Source: CAWDVK01 sp963805715 (GTDB lineage: Bacteria > Actinomycetota > Actinomycetes > Streptosporangiales > Streptosporangiaceae). From it: a stretch of DNA of 64,000 nt. The stretch covers positions 124,001 through 188,000 of the forward strand of contig CAWDVK010000018.1 in NCBI GenBank assembly GCA_963805715.1. The letters run 5' to 3'. The notes under the pieces are model-generated. The model saw only the letters and a program-made list of their open reading frames with translations, made no database searches and had not been told where the DNA came from. Both the position numbers and the translations under genes were made by a program. Positions 1 to 7,894 of this stretch are shown here, piece after piece; positions within the stretch are counted from its first letter, which is position 1, and each line of letters opens with the position of its first letter.

Positions 1-1767
1 GGCAGGCACCTGGTCCTGCTGGCCGCGTACGTCGCGGCCGGGATCGCGGTTACCTGGCCGCTGGTCAGCTACCCGTTCCGCGGCCTGCTGCCCGGCTCAC
101 GGGACGTCTCCAGCTACGTGTGGGCGCTGTGGTGGGTGGCCCGGCAGGTCAGCCACCTGGGTAACCCGTGGCTCACCACGCACATGGCCGCGCCGGCCGG
201 CATGCAGCTGGGATTCGACACGCTGATCCCGCTGCCGGCGCTGCTGATGACTCCGGTCACGCTGCTGTTCGGGCCGTCTGCCTCGTTCGGCCTGCTGGCG
301 ATCCTGACGCCCGGGCTGCTCTGCTACGTCACCTACCGTGCGGCCAGGCTCTGGCTCGGCCGGTGGGGCGCCATAGCGGCCGGCGCGCTCTTCGGCCTGT
401 CCACGATGGTGACCTGGCAGGACTGGTTTCACCTCAACATCTCCCTGGGCACCCTGTTCCTGCCGATGACGCTGGAGGCGGCCGTCCGGCTGCGGCGCGC
501 GCCCGGCTGGCCGCGCGGCATCGCGTGCGGCCTGGTCCTCGGGGCCGCGGTGCTGACCAATCAGGAATCGGCCGTCGTGGCCACGCTGCTGGCGGCGGCG
601 GTGCTGGCTCCCTGGCTGCTCGCCGCCCTGGTCCGCGAGCGCGGCACGGCAGCCCGGCGCAAGCTGCTGGCCCTGCTGGCAGCGGCAGTCGTCGCGGCAG
701 TGGTGGCCAGCCCGCAGCTGATCGCCATGGCCCAGCAGGCCGCGGCCGGCGGCGCGAGCGCGGGCGGCAACGCCCTGGCCCGGACCTACCTGCTGTACGG
801 GCAGGGGATACCGGCCATGTTCGCCGGGTCGCCCCGGCTGCACCAGTACCACCTCGGAGCCCTGGCGGCCGGCTACGCCTACCGCGAGCCGCTGGAGGGC
901 GTCGTCACCTTCGGCGTCGTGCTCTGCGCCGCGGCCGTGCTCGGCCTCGCCGTCACCTGGCGGCGGCGCAGTTCCTGGTGGCTGGCGCTGCTGTGGCTGG
1001 CCGGGGCCGCGCTGGCGCTCGGCCCGACGCTGCAGATCGCCAGCAGGCAGTACGTGCCGCTGGCCACCCGCTGGCACGGCGTGCTGATCTCCCAGCTGCT
1101 GCCCTATTCATGGCTGGTGCGCGTCCCCGGCATGTCGGCGCTGCGGGAAGCAGACCGGCTGGCCCTGCTCGGGCTGCTGGGCGCCGCCATCCTGGCCGGC
1201 GCGGGCGTCGAGTGGCTCACCCGGCGCGCGCGCCAGCCGGCCGGGCGACCGGCCCTGGCGGCCAGGGCGGTGCTCGCGCTCGTGATCATCGCCGGACTGG
1301 CCGAGGCTGGCTGGTCCGGCACCGGCAGTCGCCCGATGCCGACCGCCACGACCAGGCTGGACGCACCGATCGCGGCCGACCACTCCGGTTCCGTGGTGCT
1401 CGACCTGCCATTCGGCCTGCGCGGCGGCATCCCGCTGGTGGGATCCCGCATTGCCCTGCAGCCGCTGGTGATGGCGACGGCGGACGGGCATCCCCGCGCC
1501 ATCTCCTACAGCTCGTGGGTGCCGCGGCCCACGATCACGCGGATGCTGCGGCATCCGTTCTATGACTGCCTCATCGCCGTCCAGGATGGCAGGAGCTGTG
1601 GCGCGGCCCGGATAGCCGCCGCGGCGGCCGACGCCAGGGCGCTGCGCATCGGCTGGGTCGTGGACTGGTACTCGAGCTCCCGGGTGCTCAGTTACCTGCG
1701 CGAGACCGGCTTCCGCCCGGACTACCGGGTCGGCCGCGTCGCGGTATGGCGGCCCGGCCGCCGCTAG
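1..1767 (+). CDS. Polytopic membrane protein, GT-C-like (5' end outside window)
   Basis: The frame is open from base 1, so the start lies upstream; 588 codons plus stop are present. The product is a chain of hydrophobic helices separated by Arg-rich turns, with a soluble C-terminal domain of about 150 residues. The first extracytoplasmic loop holds an acidic residue in SRDVSSYVWALWW, followed by a segment ending in MTWQ-like aromatic residues. This layout is typical of GT-C-fold glycosyltransferases and related actinobacterial membrane proteins that handle lipid-linked sugars. No family-defining motif is visible, so the enzyme role is inference. No neighbour in the window clarifies its function. 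Confidence 0.7.
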   Translation, partial: GRHLVLLAAYVAAGIAVTWPLVSYPFRGLLPGSRDVSSYVWALWWVARQVSHLGNPWLTTHMAAPAGMQLGFDTLIPLPALLMTPVTLLFGPSASFGLLAILTPGLLCYVTYRAARLWLGRWGAIAAGALFGLSTMVTWQDWFHLNISLGTLFLPMTLEAAVRLRRAPGWPRGIACGLVLGAAVLTNQESAVVATLLAAAVLAPWLLAALVRERGTAARRKLLALLAAAVVAAVVASPQLIAMAQQAAAGGASAGGNALARTYLLYGQGIPAMFAGSPRLHQYHLGALAAGYAYREPLEGVVTFGVVLCAAAVLGLAVTWRRRSSWWLALLWLAGAALALGPTLQIASRQYVPLATRWHGVLISQLLPYSWLVRVPGMSALREADRLALLGLLGAAILAGAGVEWLTRRARQPAGRPALAARAVLALVIIAGLAEAGWSGTGSRPMPTATTRLDAPIAADHSGSVVLDLPFGLRGGIPLVGSRIALQPLVMATADGHPRAISYSSWVPRPTITRMLRHPFYDCLIAVQDGRSCGAARIAAAAADARALRIGWVVDWYSSSRVLSYLRETGFRPDYRVGRVAVWRPGRR

Positions 1768-1948
1768 CGGGTGGACGGCGGGCCCGCCCTGACTGGCTCC
1801 GGCCGCCAGTATGCTGGCGGTGAGTGATAGCGCCGCACGCACTCCGCCACGGCAACGCTGCCGCCCCGGCCAAGCCCGCGGCAGCGCCCCATCGGCAGCC
1901 AGCACCGACACCCGCCGGGCCGGCCGCCAGCGGACAGGAGCAGCAGCC

Positions 1949-2440
1949 ATGCCCAGGTCAGACCAGGTAACAAGTACCCCGCGCCCGGCGCAGGCCACGG
2001 CAATCCCCGCGTCCGTCGTCAGGGCCTCGTGGTTCATGTACGCGGGCGCCGTGCTGTCGGCGATTGACCTGATGGTCAGTATCGCCACCGCCGGCACCGA
2101 GAAGAGCGCCCTGCACCGGGCATACCCGAAGCTGACGCCGAGCCAGCTGCACGCGGACACGGTGTCCTCGACACTCTTCGTGGTGATCATCCAGCTGGTC
2201 GCCATTGGCCTGTGGGTGCTCATCGCCAGGACAAGCCTGGCGGGCAGGAACTGGGCCAGGATCGCCGGGTCGGTGCTCTTCCTGCTGAACTCGCTGAATG
2301 CGGCCGAGTTCCTGGTGCATCCGACCTCGCTCGCCGGGCTGCTGCTGGTCGCTCCCGTGTGGCTGGCCGGGCTGGGCGCCATCATCCTGCTCTGGGCGCA
2401 GGACTCCACCCAGTACTTCCGGTCGGCCCAGTCAGCCTGA
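1949..2440 (+). CDS. Small four-helix membrane protein, unknown function
   Basis: 163 residues starting at an ATG preceded by GGACAGGAG. The frame stays open further upstream, but this is the first start with a good ribosome binding site. About 25 polar residues precede four predicted membrane helices: one around the ASWFMYAGAVLSAIDLM stretch, one rich in VVIIQLVAIGLWVL, one in the ARIAGSVLFLLNSL segment, and a last one rich in LLLVAPVWLAGLGAI. The second helix is preceded by an acidic/histidine loop. I do not recognise the family. Its 3' end overlaps the convergent ROK regulator by 9 bases. Confidence 0.65.
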   Translation: MPRSDQVTSTPRPAQATAIPASVVRASWFMYAGAVLSAIDLMVSIATAGTEKSALHRAYPKLTPSQLHADTVSSTLFVVIIQLVAIGLWVLIARTSLAGRNWARIAGSVLFLLNSLNAAEFLVHPTSLAGLLLVAPVWLAGLGAIILLWAQDSTQYFRSAQSA

Positions 2441-3807
2441 CGGCCGTGACACCTGGCCATCGGCCGGAACTGCTGACGGCGGCAGCGCGGTCAGCCGCTG
2501 CCAGGCCAGGTCGGCGCCGGAGGCGAGGCATCCGGCCACGACCGCGTCCGTGCCGAGCGCGCTGACCCGGACCTCCGGCATGACCGGGGCCAGCCGGCGC
2601 AGCTCGGCGGTCACCGCCGCGGCGAAGCCGGGGGCCTGGCCGACCCCGCCGCCGAGGACGATGAGCTCGGGGTCGACGACAGTCACGATCGCGGCGATCG
2701 CCTTGGCGATCAGGCTCGCCTCGCCGGCGACGACCGCGGCGGCGCGCTCGTCGCCGGCCGCTGCCGCCTCGAAGACCCGGCGGGCCGTGACCGGGCCGCG
2801 CATCCCGGCCCGGCGGGCCGCGCGCACGACGGCCGGCGCCGAGCCGGCCGCCTCCAGCGGGCCCCGCCTGCGGGCATCCTCCGGGTCGCTGCCCATGCCC
2901 TCCGACATCGGCATGTAGGCGATCTCGCCCGCCACGCCGTGCACTCCGCGGTGCAGCCGGCCGTCCAGCACCAGCCCCATGCCGACCCCGGTGCCGATCC
3001 AGACGAAGGCGAAGCTGCCGGACTCGCGGCCGTGCCCGTGCTCGCGCTCAGCCAGAGCCGCGGCATCAACGTCGTTCTCCACCACGAGCTGCTCGCCGAA
3101 CGTGTCCCGCAGGCCGGCCAGCACGGCCGGCCTGCCCAGCCGGCCAGGCCGCCAGTGAGCGCCATGGCATTGCGCGTCGGGTCGTACACGCCAGGGCTCC
3201 CGATGACGGTCTGCGTGACATCGGGCCGGGTGAGGCCGGCCTCCGCGCACAGCCCGTCCGCCAGCCTGGTCAGCTCGCTGACCCGGCCGCTCACGCTGGT
3301 GGCCCGGGTCCTGGCCGACGTACGGGCCCGGACCTCCCCGGTCAGGTCGGCGAGCGCGCCGCGCATGTACTGGTGCCCGACGTCCAGCCCGAGCACGAAC
3401 CCGGCATCCGGCCTGATCTCATACAGCCGGGCTGAGCGGCCGGGCACTCCGGTGCGCTGGCCGGCGATCCGGACCAGGCCGGAGCGCTCCACATTGACCA
3501 GGGCCAGCGAGACCGTCGGCTTGGACAGGCCGGAGAGACGGGCCAGGTCAGCGCGCGAGCACGGGCCCAGCCTGCGGATGTGGCTGAGCATGAGCTGCTC
3601 GTTCAGCGCCCGGATCAGCTGCGGCCGGGCCGCCTGCCCGCCGCCCAGCTGGCCGGAGCCGGGCAGCGCGGCGAGATCCGCGGCTGGCGCGTCATCCGAT
3701 CCGCGGCCATCGGCGGCGGCCGCCGCGGGACGCCGGGACGAGACACCAGCCAGGGCCGCCCCCGCGGCTGCTGATGGCGATGTCGTCACGGCTACCTCCC
3801 CAGCCAT
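2432..3807 (-). pseudogene. ROK-family transcriptional repressor, split by a -1 frameshift
   Basis: Read across one frameshift this is a roughly 458-residue ROK regulator. After an Ala-rich N-terminus comes a winged helix-turn-helix (RADLARLSGLSKPTVSLAL), then an actin-like ROK domain with GLDVGHQ and, in the second frame, VVENDVDAAAL and GTGVGMG. The first frame runs from 3807 to just past the GLAGWAGRP motif; the second continues from about 3145 with AVLAGLRDTFGEQL. Total length (1376 nt) implies one missing base in a GGCCGGCC-rich run near 3140-3147. The zinc motif of classic ROK proteins is absent (GEIAYMPM). It is the last gene of the minus arm and the obvious candidate to bind the 6688 palindrome. 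If the frameshift is real, the regulon has lost its repressor; an indel error is equally possible. Confidence 0.8.
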
Positions 3808-3828
3808 CCTCTCCCACGTGCGCGTCAG

Positions 3829-3848
3829 GCCGCATCAGGTAATGCGGC
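3829..3848. repeat. Short inverted repeat between GH4 gene and ROK regulator
   Basis: Perfect 7-bp arms GCCGCAT / ATGCGGC around a 6-base loop, 22 bases upstream of the ROK regulator start. It could be a minor operator (autoregulation) or an mRNA hairpin inside the pfkB-GH4-rok transcript. Confidence 0.4.
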
Positions 3849-3889
3849 AGGCGACCCGGCGGTGATCCGGGCCGCCCGGCGCATCTCGC

Positions 3890-5281
3890 CTAGTGCAGGT
3901 AGGCGAGATGCTGACCATGCAGGTCCCGGTACTCGCCGATGAGCTCCCTGGCCGCGGTGATGCCGGGCACCAGCGGATGCTGGGACAGCGCGACAGCGGC
4001 GAGGCCGGCCTGACCGCTCATCGCGGCTTCCACGACGCCGCGCTCGTACTCCTTGACCTGCTCGACCAGCGCACGCGCCGATCGCGGCAGCTCCGGCACC
4101 GCCAGCGGCGTCAGGCCGCCGGCGTCCACCCGAGCCGGGATCTCCACGATGTCATCCGGCTCGAGGAAGCTCATGCTGGCGCCGTTGCGGCAATTGACGA
4201 TGACGTCGCGGGCGCCGTGCCCGGCCAGCCCGTCGATCACCCGCAGCGCCAGCCCCTCGTAGCCGCCCAGCCTGGCCGCGGCGATTCCGGCTGCCCCCTC
4301 GGCCGCACGCCGGGTCCTGGCCTCGTCCTGCCTGCTGTCGCCCTGCATGTCGGTCCGCATGTAGGTGTCGCGGCGCACGCCCATCAGCAGGTCGTAGGCC
4401 GCCCAGGCGGCCTGCACGCCGCCGTCGGCGAATGCCCTCCCGACGCCGCCGAGCAGTTCCTCGGTCAGCCGCAGCACATCCTGGCCCCGGCTGACTCCGG
4501 CGCGGGCCACGCCGTCGAGATAGCGCCGCTCGTCGTAGAAGTAGTAGACGTACTCCGTCGGGATGGCGCCGACCCGCCGGACCAGCGCGGGATCGAACGC
4601 CGCGAGGCAGTGATCGAAGCGCTGCAGCTCCTCGAACCTGGCCAGCAGCTCGCCCATCCGGTCCTGCCCGTCAGCCTGCAGCGAGCAGATCCAGCCGAGG
4701 TGGTTCAGCCCGGCGTAAGAGCCGGCCACCGTACCGCTGCCGGTGCCCAGGAAGGCGGCCAGATGCCCGATCGTGCCGCCCGGGGTGTCGCAGACCCCGA
4801 CGGCCCGCACCAGGCCCTGAGCCGAGATGGCCTGAGTGATCAGGCCCGCGGGATTGGTGAAGTTGATCAGCACGGCGTCCGGCGAGCAGCGGCTGAGCAG
4901 CTCGCAGTAGGACAGCACGACCGGGATCGTGCGCAGCGCCATCGCGCAGCCGCCAGGCCCGGTTGTCTCCTGGCCGACGATGCCGCGCCGGAGCGCGACC
5001 TCCTCGTCGATGACCCGGCCCCGGTTACCTCCCACCCGGATGGCGGAGAACACGTAGCCGGCCCCGGTAAAGGCCTCGGCCGGATCCGCGGTGACCGACA
5101 CGGCGCCGGGGTGCCCGAGGACGGCGGCCAGCTCGACGGCGAGCCGGCAGATCGTGTCCCGCCGCTCGCCGTCCGGCTCGAAGAGGCAGATCTCGTCGAA
5201 CGCGCAGTCCGGGCTGGCCAGCACCGCGCGGACGAACGCGGGCATCCGCACGCCCCCGCCGCCGAGGATCGCCAGCTTCAC
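3890..5281 (-). CDS. Family 4 glycoside hydrolase (phospho-glycosidase type)
   Basis: GH4 enzyme, 463 residues from the GTG that begins VKLAILGGGGVRMPAF, which places the Rossmann Gly-rich loop at the N-terminus as in the family; an ATG 13 codons upstream (5320) is an alternative. GH4 enzymes hydrolyse glycosides by an NAD- and Mn-dependent redox mechanism. Visible hallmarks are the QETTGPGG segment, NFTNP (about 140-144), the metal-binding Cys in GVCDTP (C164) and the metal-binding His in GLNHLGW (H194). The CDxP form of the Cys motif resembles 6-phospho-alpha-glucosidase members, but substrate cannot be fixed from this. It sits between a PfkB-type kinase and the ROK regulator, facing a sugar ABC transporter, and is cytosolic. 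Intact. Confidence 0.9.
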   Translation of the reverse strand: MKLAILGGGGVRMPAFVRAVLASPDCAFDEICLFEPDGERRDTICRLAVELAAVLGHPGAVSVTADPAEAFTGAGYVFSAIRVGGNRGRVIDEEVALRRGIVGQETTGPGGCAMALRTIPVVLSYCELLSRCSPDAVLINFTNPAGLITQAISAQGLVRAVGVCDTPGGTIGHLAAFLGTGSGTVAGSYAGLNHLGWICSLQADGQDRMGELLARFEELQRFDHCLAAFDPALVRRVGAIPTEYVYYFYDERRYLDGVARAGVSRGQDVLRLTEELLGGVGRAFADGGVQAAWAAYDLLMGVRRDTYMRTDMQGDSRQDEARTRRAAEGAAGIAAARLGGYEGLALRVIDGLAGHGARDVIVNCRNGASMSFLEPDDIVEIPARVDAGGLTPLAVPELPRSARALVEQVKEYERGVVEAAMSGQAGLAAVALSQHPLVPGITAARELIGEYRDLHGQHLAYLH

Positions 5282-5334
5282 CGGCCCGGCCCCGCTGCGC
5301 TCATCGTTCCTCCGCCTCATCCGCCTGCCGCCTT

Positions 5335-5448
5335 CCCCGGTTCTTCCGGCCCTCCCCGGTTCTTCCGGCCCTCCCCGGTTCTTCCGGCCCTCCCCGGTTC
5401 TTCCGGCCCTCCCCGGTTCTTCCGGCCCTCCCCGGTTCTTCCGGCCCT
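5335..5448. repeat. Six perfect 19-bp tandem repeats
   Basis: Six identical head-to-tail copies of CCCCGGTTCTTCCGGCCCT lie between pfkB and the GH4 gene. The period is not a multiple of three and the array lies outside the conserved part of either protein. Each unit contains CCGG-TTCTT-CCGG, which can fold back. A likely variable-number locus. Confidence 0.95.
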
Positions 5449-5480
5449 CATCGGCCTCCCGGCCCCCCGGATCCGCCGCC

Positions 5481-6453
5481 TCATCGGCCCGGCTCGTCGG
5501 CCGCCTGGCCGGCCCTCGACGCGGCTACCTGCTGCAGGAATGCCGTGCCCAGCGTCCGGCCGGACGCGCCGAAGGCCGCCACCTCCACCTCGCCCACGGC
5601 CCCCAGCCGGCTCACGGCCGCTGAGCCCGCCGCGTTCGCCGCCACCACGGCGTCGGTGAGCGGAGCCTTCCGCATCAGCGCGGCGATCATCGCCCCGGCG
5701 AACGCGTCCCCGGCCCCAGTCCGGTCCCTGACCTCCACCTGCCGCACGCCGCCGGTGACCTCGGTGATCCCGTCGGGGCCCGCTACCAGCGCGCCAGCCG
5801 GGCCGCGCGTCACCACCAGCTGCGCGCCCCAGGCTGCCGCCGCCGTGACCGCGGCCCGCAGGGTGCCCTCGCCCGTCAGCCGCAGCAGCTCGTCCTCGTT
5901 GGGGACGAAGATGTCGGCCTGCCGCACGCACTCGATCACGGTGTCGCGGTGCCGCTCGTCGCCGAGCGAGAACGTCGATGACGACCTTGCTGCCCAGCTG
6001 CCGGGCATCGCGCAGGAAGCCGGTCACGCCCCGGCCGGCGTGCAGGTAGCACCAGGCCGGCCGCTCACGACGCAGCACCTCCCGCCAGCGGGCCACCTCC
6101 GGCTGCTCGCTGGCGGGCCGGGGCGGGACATGCGTCACGAAGGCCCGGTCATTGTCGAAGTTCAGCACCACGGTGATCCCGGCGGCCCGGCGGTGCACCG
6201 TGGCGGAGGGCGACAGCTGGACGCCCGCCCCGCGGCAGTACTCCCGCACCACGCGGGAGCCGAGGTCATCGCCCAGTACCGTGCACAGCCCGGCCGGGCA
6301 GCCCGCCAGCGCGGCTGCGCTGGCGCTGGTCACGGCGCCGCCGCAGGAGATGGCGAAGTCGTCCGTGAAGATTTCCTCGCCGGGCCGCGGCAGCCCGGGC
6401 ACATGTCCGAAGACCAGCTCCAGGAACACCGAGCCGAACGAGATCATGTCCAA
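5481..6453 (-). pseudogene. PfkB-family carbohydrate kinase, split by a +1 frameshift
   Basis: Reconstructed, a 323-residue ribokinase/PfkB kinase. The first frame (from 6453) gives MDMISFGSVFLELVFG, the ISCGGAVTSASAAALAG substrate-binding signature, and runs to KVVIDV. The second frame resumes at about 5972 with SLGDERHRDTVIEC, VPNEDELLRLTG, the ATP-site VVTRGPAGALV and the catalytic motif DRTGAGDAFAGAM. The span of 973 nt implies one extra base near 5970-5974. All key residues exist but in two frames. It probably phosphorylates the sugar, sugar acid or glycoside freed or imported by the locus. It is the first gene of the minus arm, driven from the shared control region. The frameshift may be a sequencing indel, since everything else is conserved. 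Confidence 0.85.
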
Positions 6454-6760
6454 CCGAGTGATCCTCCAGCTCTGTCCGCGACCGTCAAGCTAGCAGCGCG
6501 GCCGCGGGGCCAACAAGGCACCCGGGCCGCGGCGGACGGGAAGGCGCCGGCCGGGTGCCGCCCGTCGCACCTGGTCGCCTGTCCCGCTGGCCGCCTGGAA
6601 TTCATGATCACCTGGCTTCAGGATCACCTGTCCGGCAGCCGCCTGTCATGCCGGGTCACATTTCGGCCACGGCCCTGTCACGCCCACGATAGTTAGGATA
6701 CTGTCCTAACTATCTCAAGATGGTAACTCATGGACGGCCTTGCGGAACAGGCAGGTAATC
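6454..6760. promoter_or_regulatory. Divergent control region of the sugar regulon
   Basis: The 307 bases between the divergent PfkB and ROK-kinase genes hold no gene. The segment 6600-6720 is clearly less GC-rich than its surroundings, as expected for promoters, and includes the perfect palindrome described separately. Confidence 0.7.
6688..6714. promoter_or_regulatory. Perfect 27-bp palindromic operator (11-5-11)
   Basis: Half-site GATAGTTAGGA and its exact reverse complement TCCTAACTATC flank a 5-base spacer TACTG. It is 47 bases upstream of the ROK-kinase GTG and 235 bases upstream of the divergent PfkB start. It overlaps a TAGGAT element that could serve as a -10 box for the plus arm, so binding would block transcription. 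A long AT-containing palindrome of this kind is the usual target type for ROK repressors; the cognate candidate is the frameshifted regulator at 2432-3807. Confidence 0.85.
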
Positions 6761-7759
6761 GTGAGAAACCCCCCGGTCGTGCTGGGCCTCGACTTCGGCG
6801 GCACCAAGGTCGCCATCGCGGTCTGCGACCTGGCCGGCAACCGGCTGGCGGCCACCTCCATCGCCGCGGCCGCGCTGGCGGACGGCGGCCGGCCGGACGC
6901 CAGGGTCATCTTCGACCGCAGCGTCAGGGCCGCGCGCGAGCTGCTTGCCGCGACCGCGCCGGGCAGTGAGCTCGCCGCCGTCGGCGCCGCCACCTTCGGC
7001 ATCCCGTTCGAGGACCGGGTCGATCTCGCCCCGGCCATCGAGGGCTGGGAATCGCTCCCCCTCGGCCGCGAGCTGCGGGCCGCCTTCGAGGGCGCGGAGG
7101 TCCGGATGGCCACCGATGCCAAGGCCGGAGCCGCGGCCGAGCTGCGGTGGGGTGCCCTGAATGGCTGCGATCCCGCCGTGTACCTCAACCTCGGCACCGG
7201 GCTCGCCGCCGCGATCATCGCCGGCGGCCGGGTCGTCAGCGGCGGCAACGGCGCGGCGGGCGAGATCGGCTACAACCTCCGCGCCATTTCCGACGTGGGC
7301 GTCCCGCTCGGCCAGCGGGTGCCGCTGGAGGGCATGGTCAGCGGGCTGGGACTGGCCCGGCAGGCAGGCGGCGCGTCCCGCGGCAGTTCCGCTGCCCCGG
7401 CGCTGACGGCCGCGGACATCTTCGCGGCCGGCCCGGAGAATCCCGAGCTCGACGACCTGCTCTCGGCGTTCGCCGCGGAGCTGGCCTTCCACCTGGTCAA
7501 CCTCGCGATCTGCGTGAACCCGGTCCGGATCGCGGTCGGCGGGGGCATCGTGCGGTCCTGGGACAGGCTCCGCCCCCAGCTGGCGCAGGCACTGACCGCG
7601 GGCGTCCCCTTCCCGCCGGAACTCGTCGTCGCGCGCTTCCCCTACGAGGCTCCGCTGCTCGGTGCCGTGGCCCTGGCCGTGGAAGCCGCGCGGGGCCGCC
7701 AGCGGCAACAGCCAGACACAACGCATCAGGACACCATGATTATGGACACGATGGCATGA
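6761..7759 (+). CDS. ROK-family sugar kinase lacking the zinc motif
   Basis: Cytosolic kinase of the ROK/glucokinase family, 332 residues. GTG 6761 is preceded by GGCAGGTAA and puts the phosphate-binding LGLDFGGTKVAIAV motif at the N-terminus; TTG 6740 in the same frame is less likely. The sugar-binding and catalytic Asp lies in MATDAKAGAAAELRWG, and the second ATP loop is NLGTGLAAAI. Canonical ROK kinases then show a Gly-His pair and a CxCGxxGCxE zinc cluster; here the region reads GEIGYNLRAISDVGVPLG with no cysteines, so this is a zinc-free variant. It is the first gene of the plus arm, followed by the ABC importer, and probably phosphorylates the imported sugar or glycoside. Confidence 0.88.
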   Translation: MRNPPVVLGLDFGGTKVAIAVCDLAGNRLAATSIAAAALADGGRPDARVIFDRSVRAARELLAATAPGSELAAVGAATFGIPFEDRVDLAPAIEGWESLPLGRELRAAFEGAEVRMATDAKAGAAAELRWGALNGCDPAVYLNLGTGLAAAIIAGGRVVSGGNGAAGEIGYNLRAISDVGVPLGQRVPLEGMVSGLGLARQAGGASRGSSAAPALTAADIFAAGPENPELDDLLSAFAAELAFHLVNLAICVNPVRIAVGGGIVRSWDRLRPQLAQALTAGVPFPPELVVARFPYEAPLLGAVALAVEAARGRQRQQPDTTHQDTMIMDTMA

Positions 7760-7894
7760 TGCAGGCAGATACCCGCCGTGTCCCCCATCCGGCCGATGAC
7801 CCCACCGGCCGGCCAACGTTCGCCACTGCGCACCAGGCCGGGCAGTCCCGCCCCGCCATCCGGTGCGCGAGCACTTCATCGGAGGGCTAACGCA

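Noticed and set aside
1108..2460. 450-codon minus-strand frame across genes 1 and 2
   Set aside because: It overlaps two plus-strand membrane genes and its translation has no hydrophobic or domain pattern.
5335..5448. CRISPR or phage attachment array
   Set aside because: Nineteen-bp head-to-tail copies with no spacers between them.
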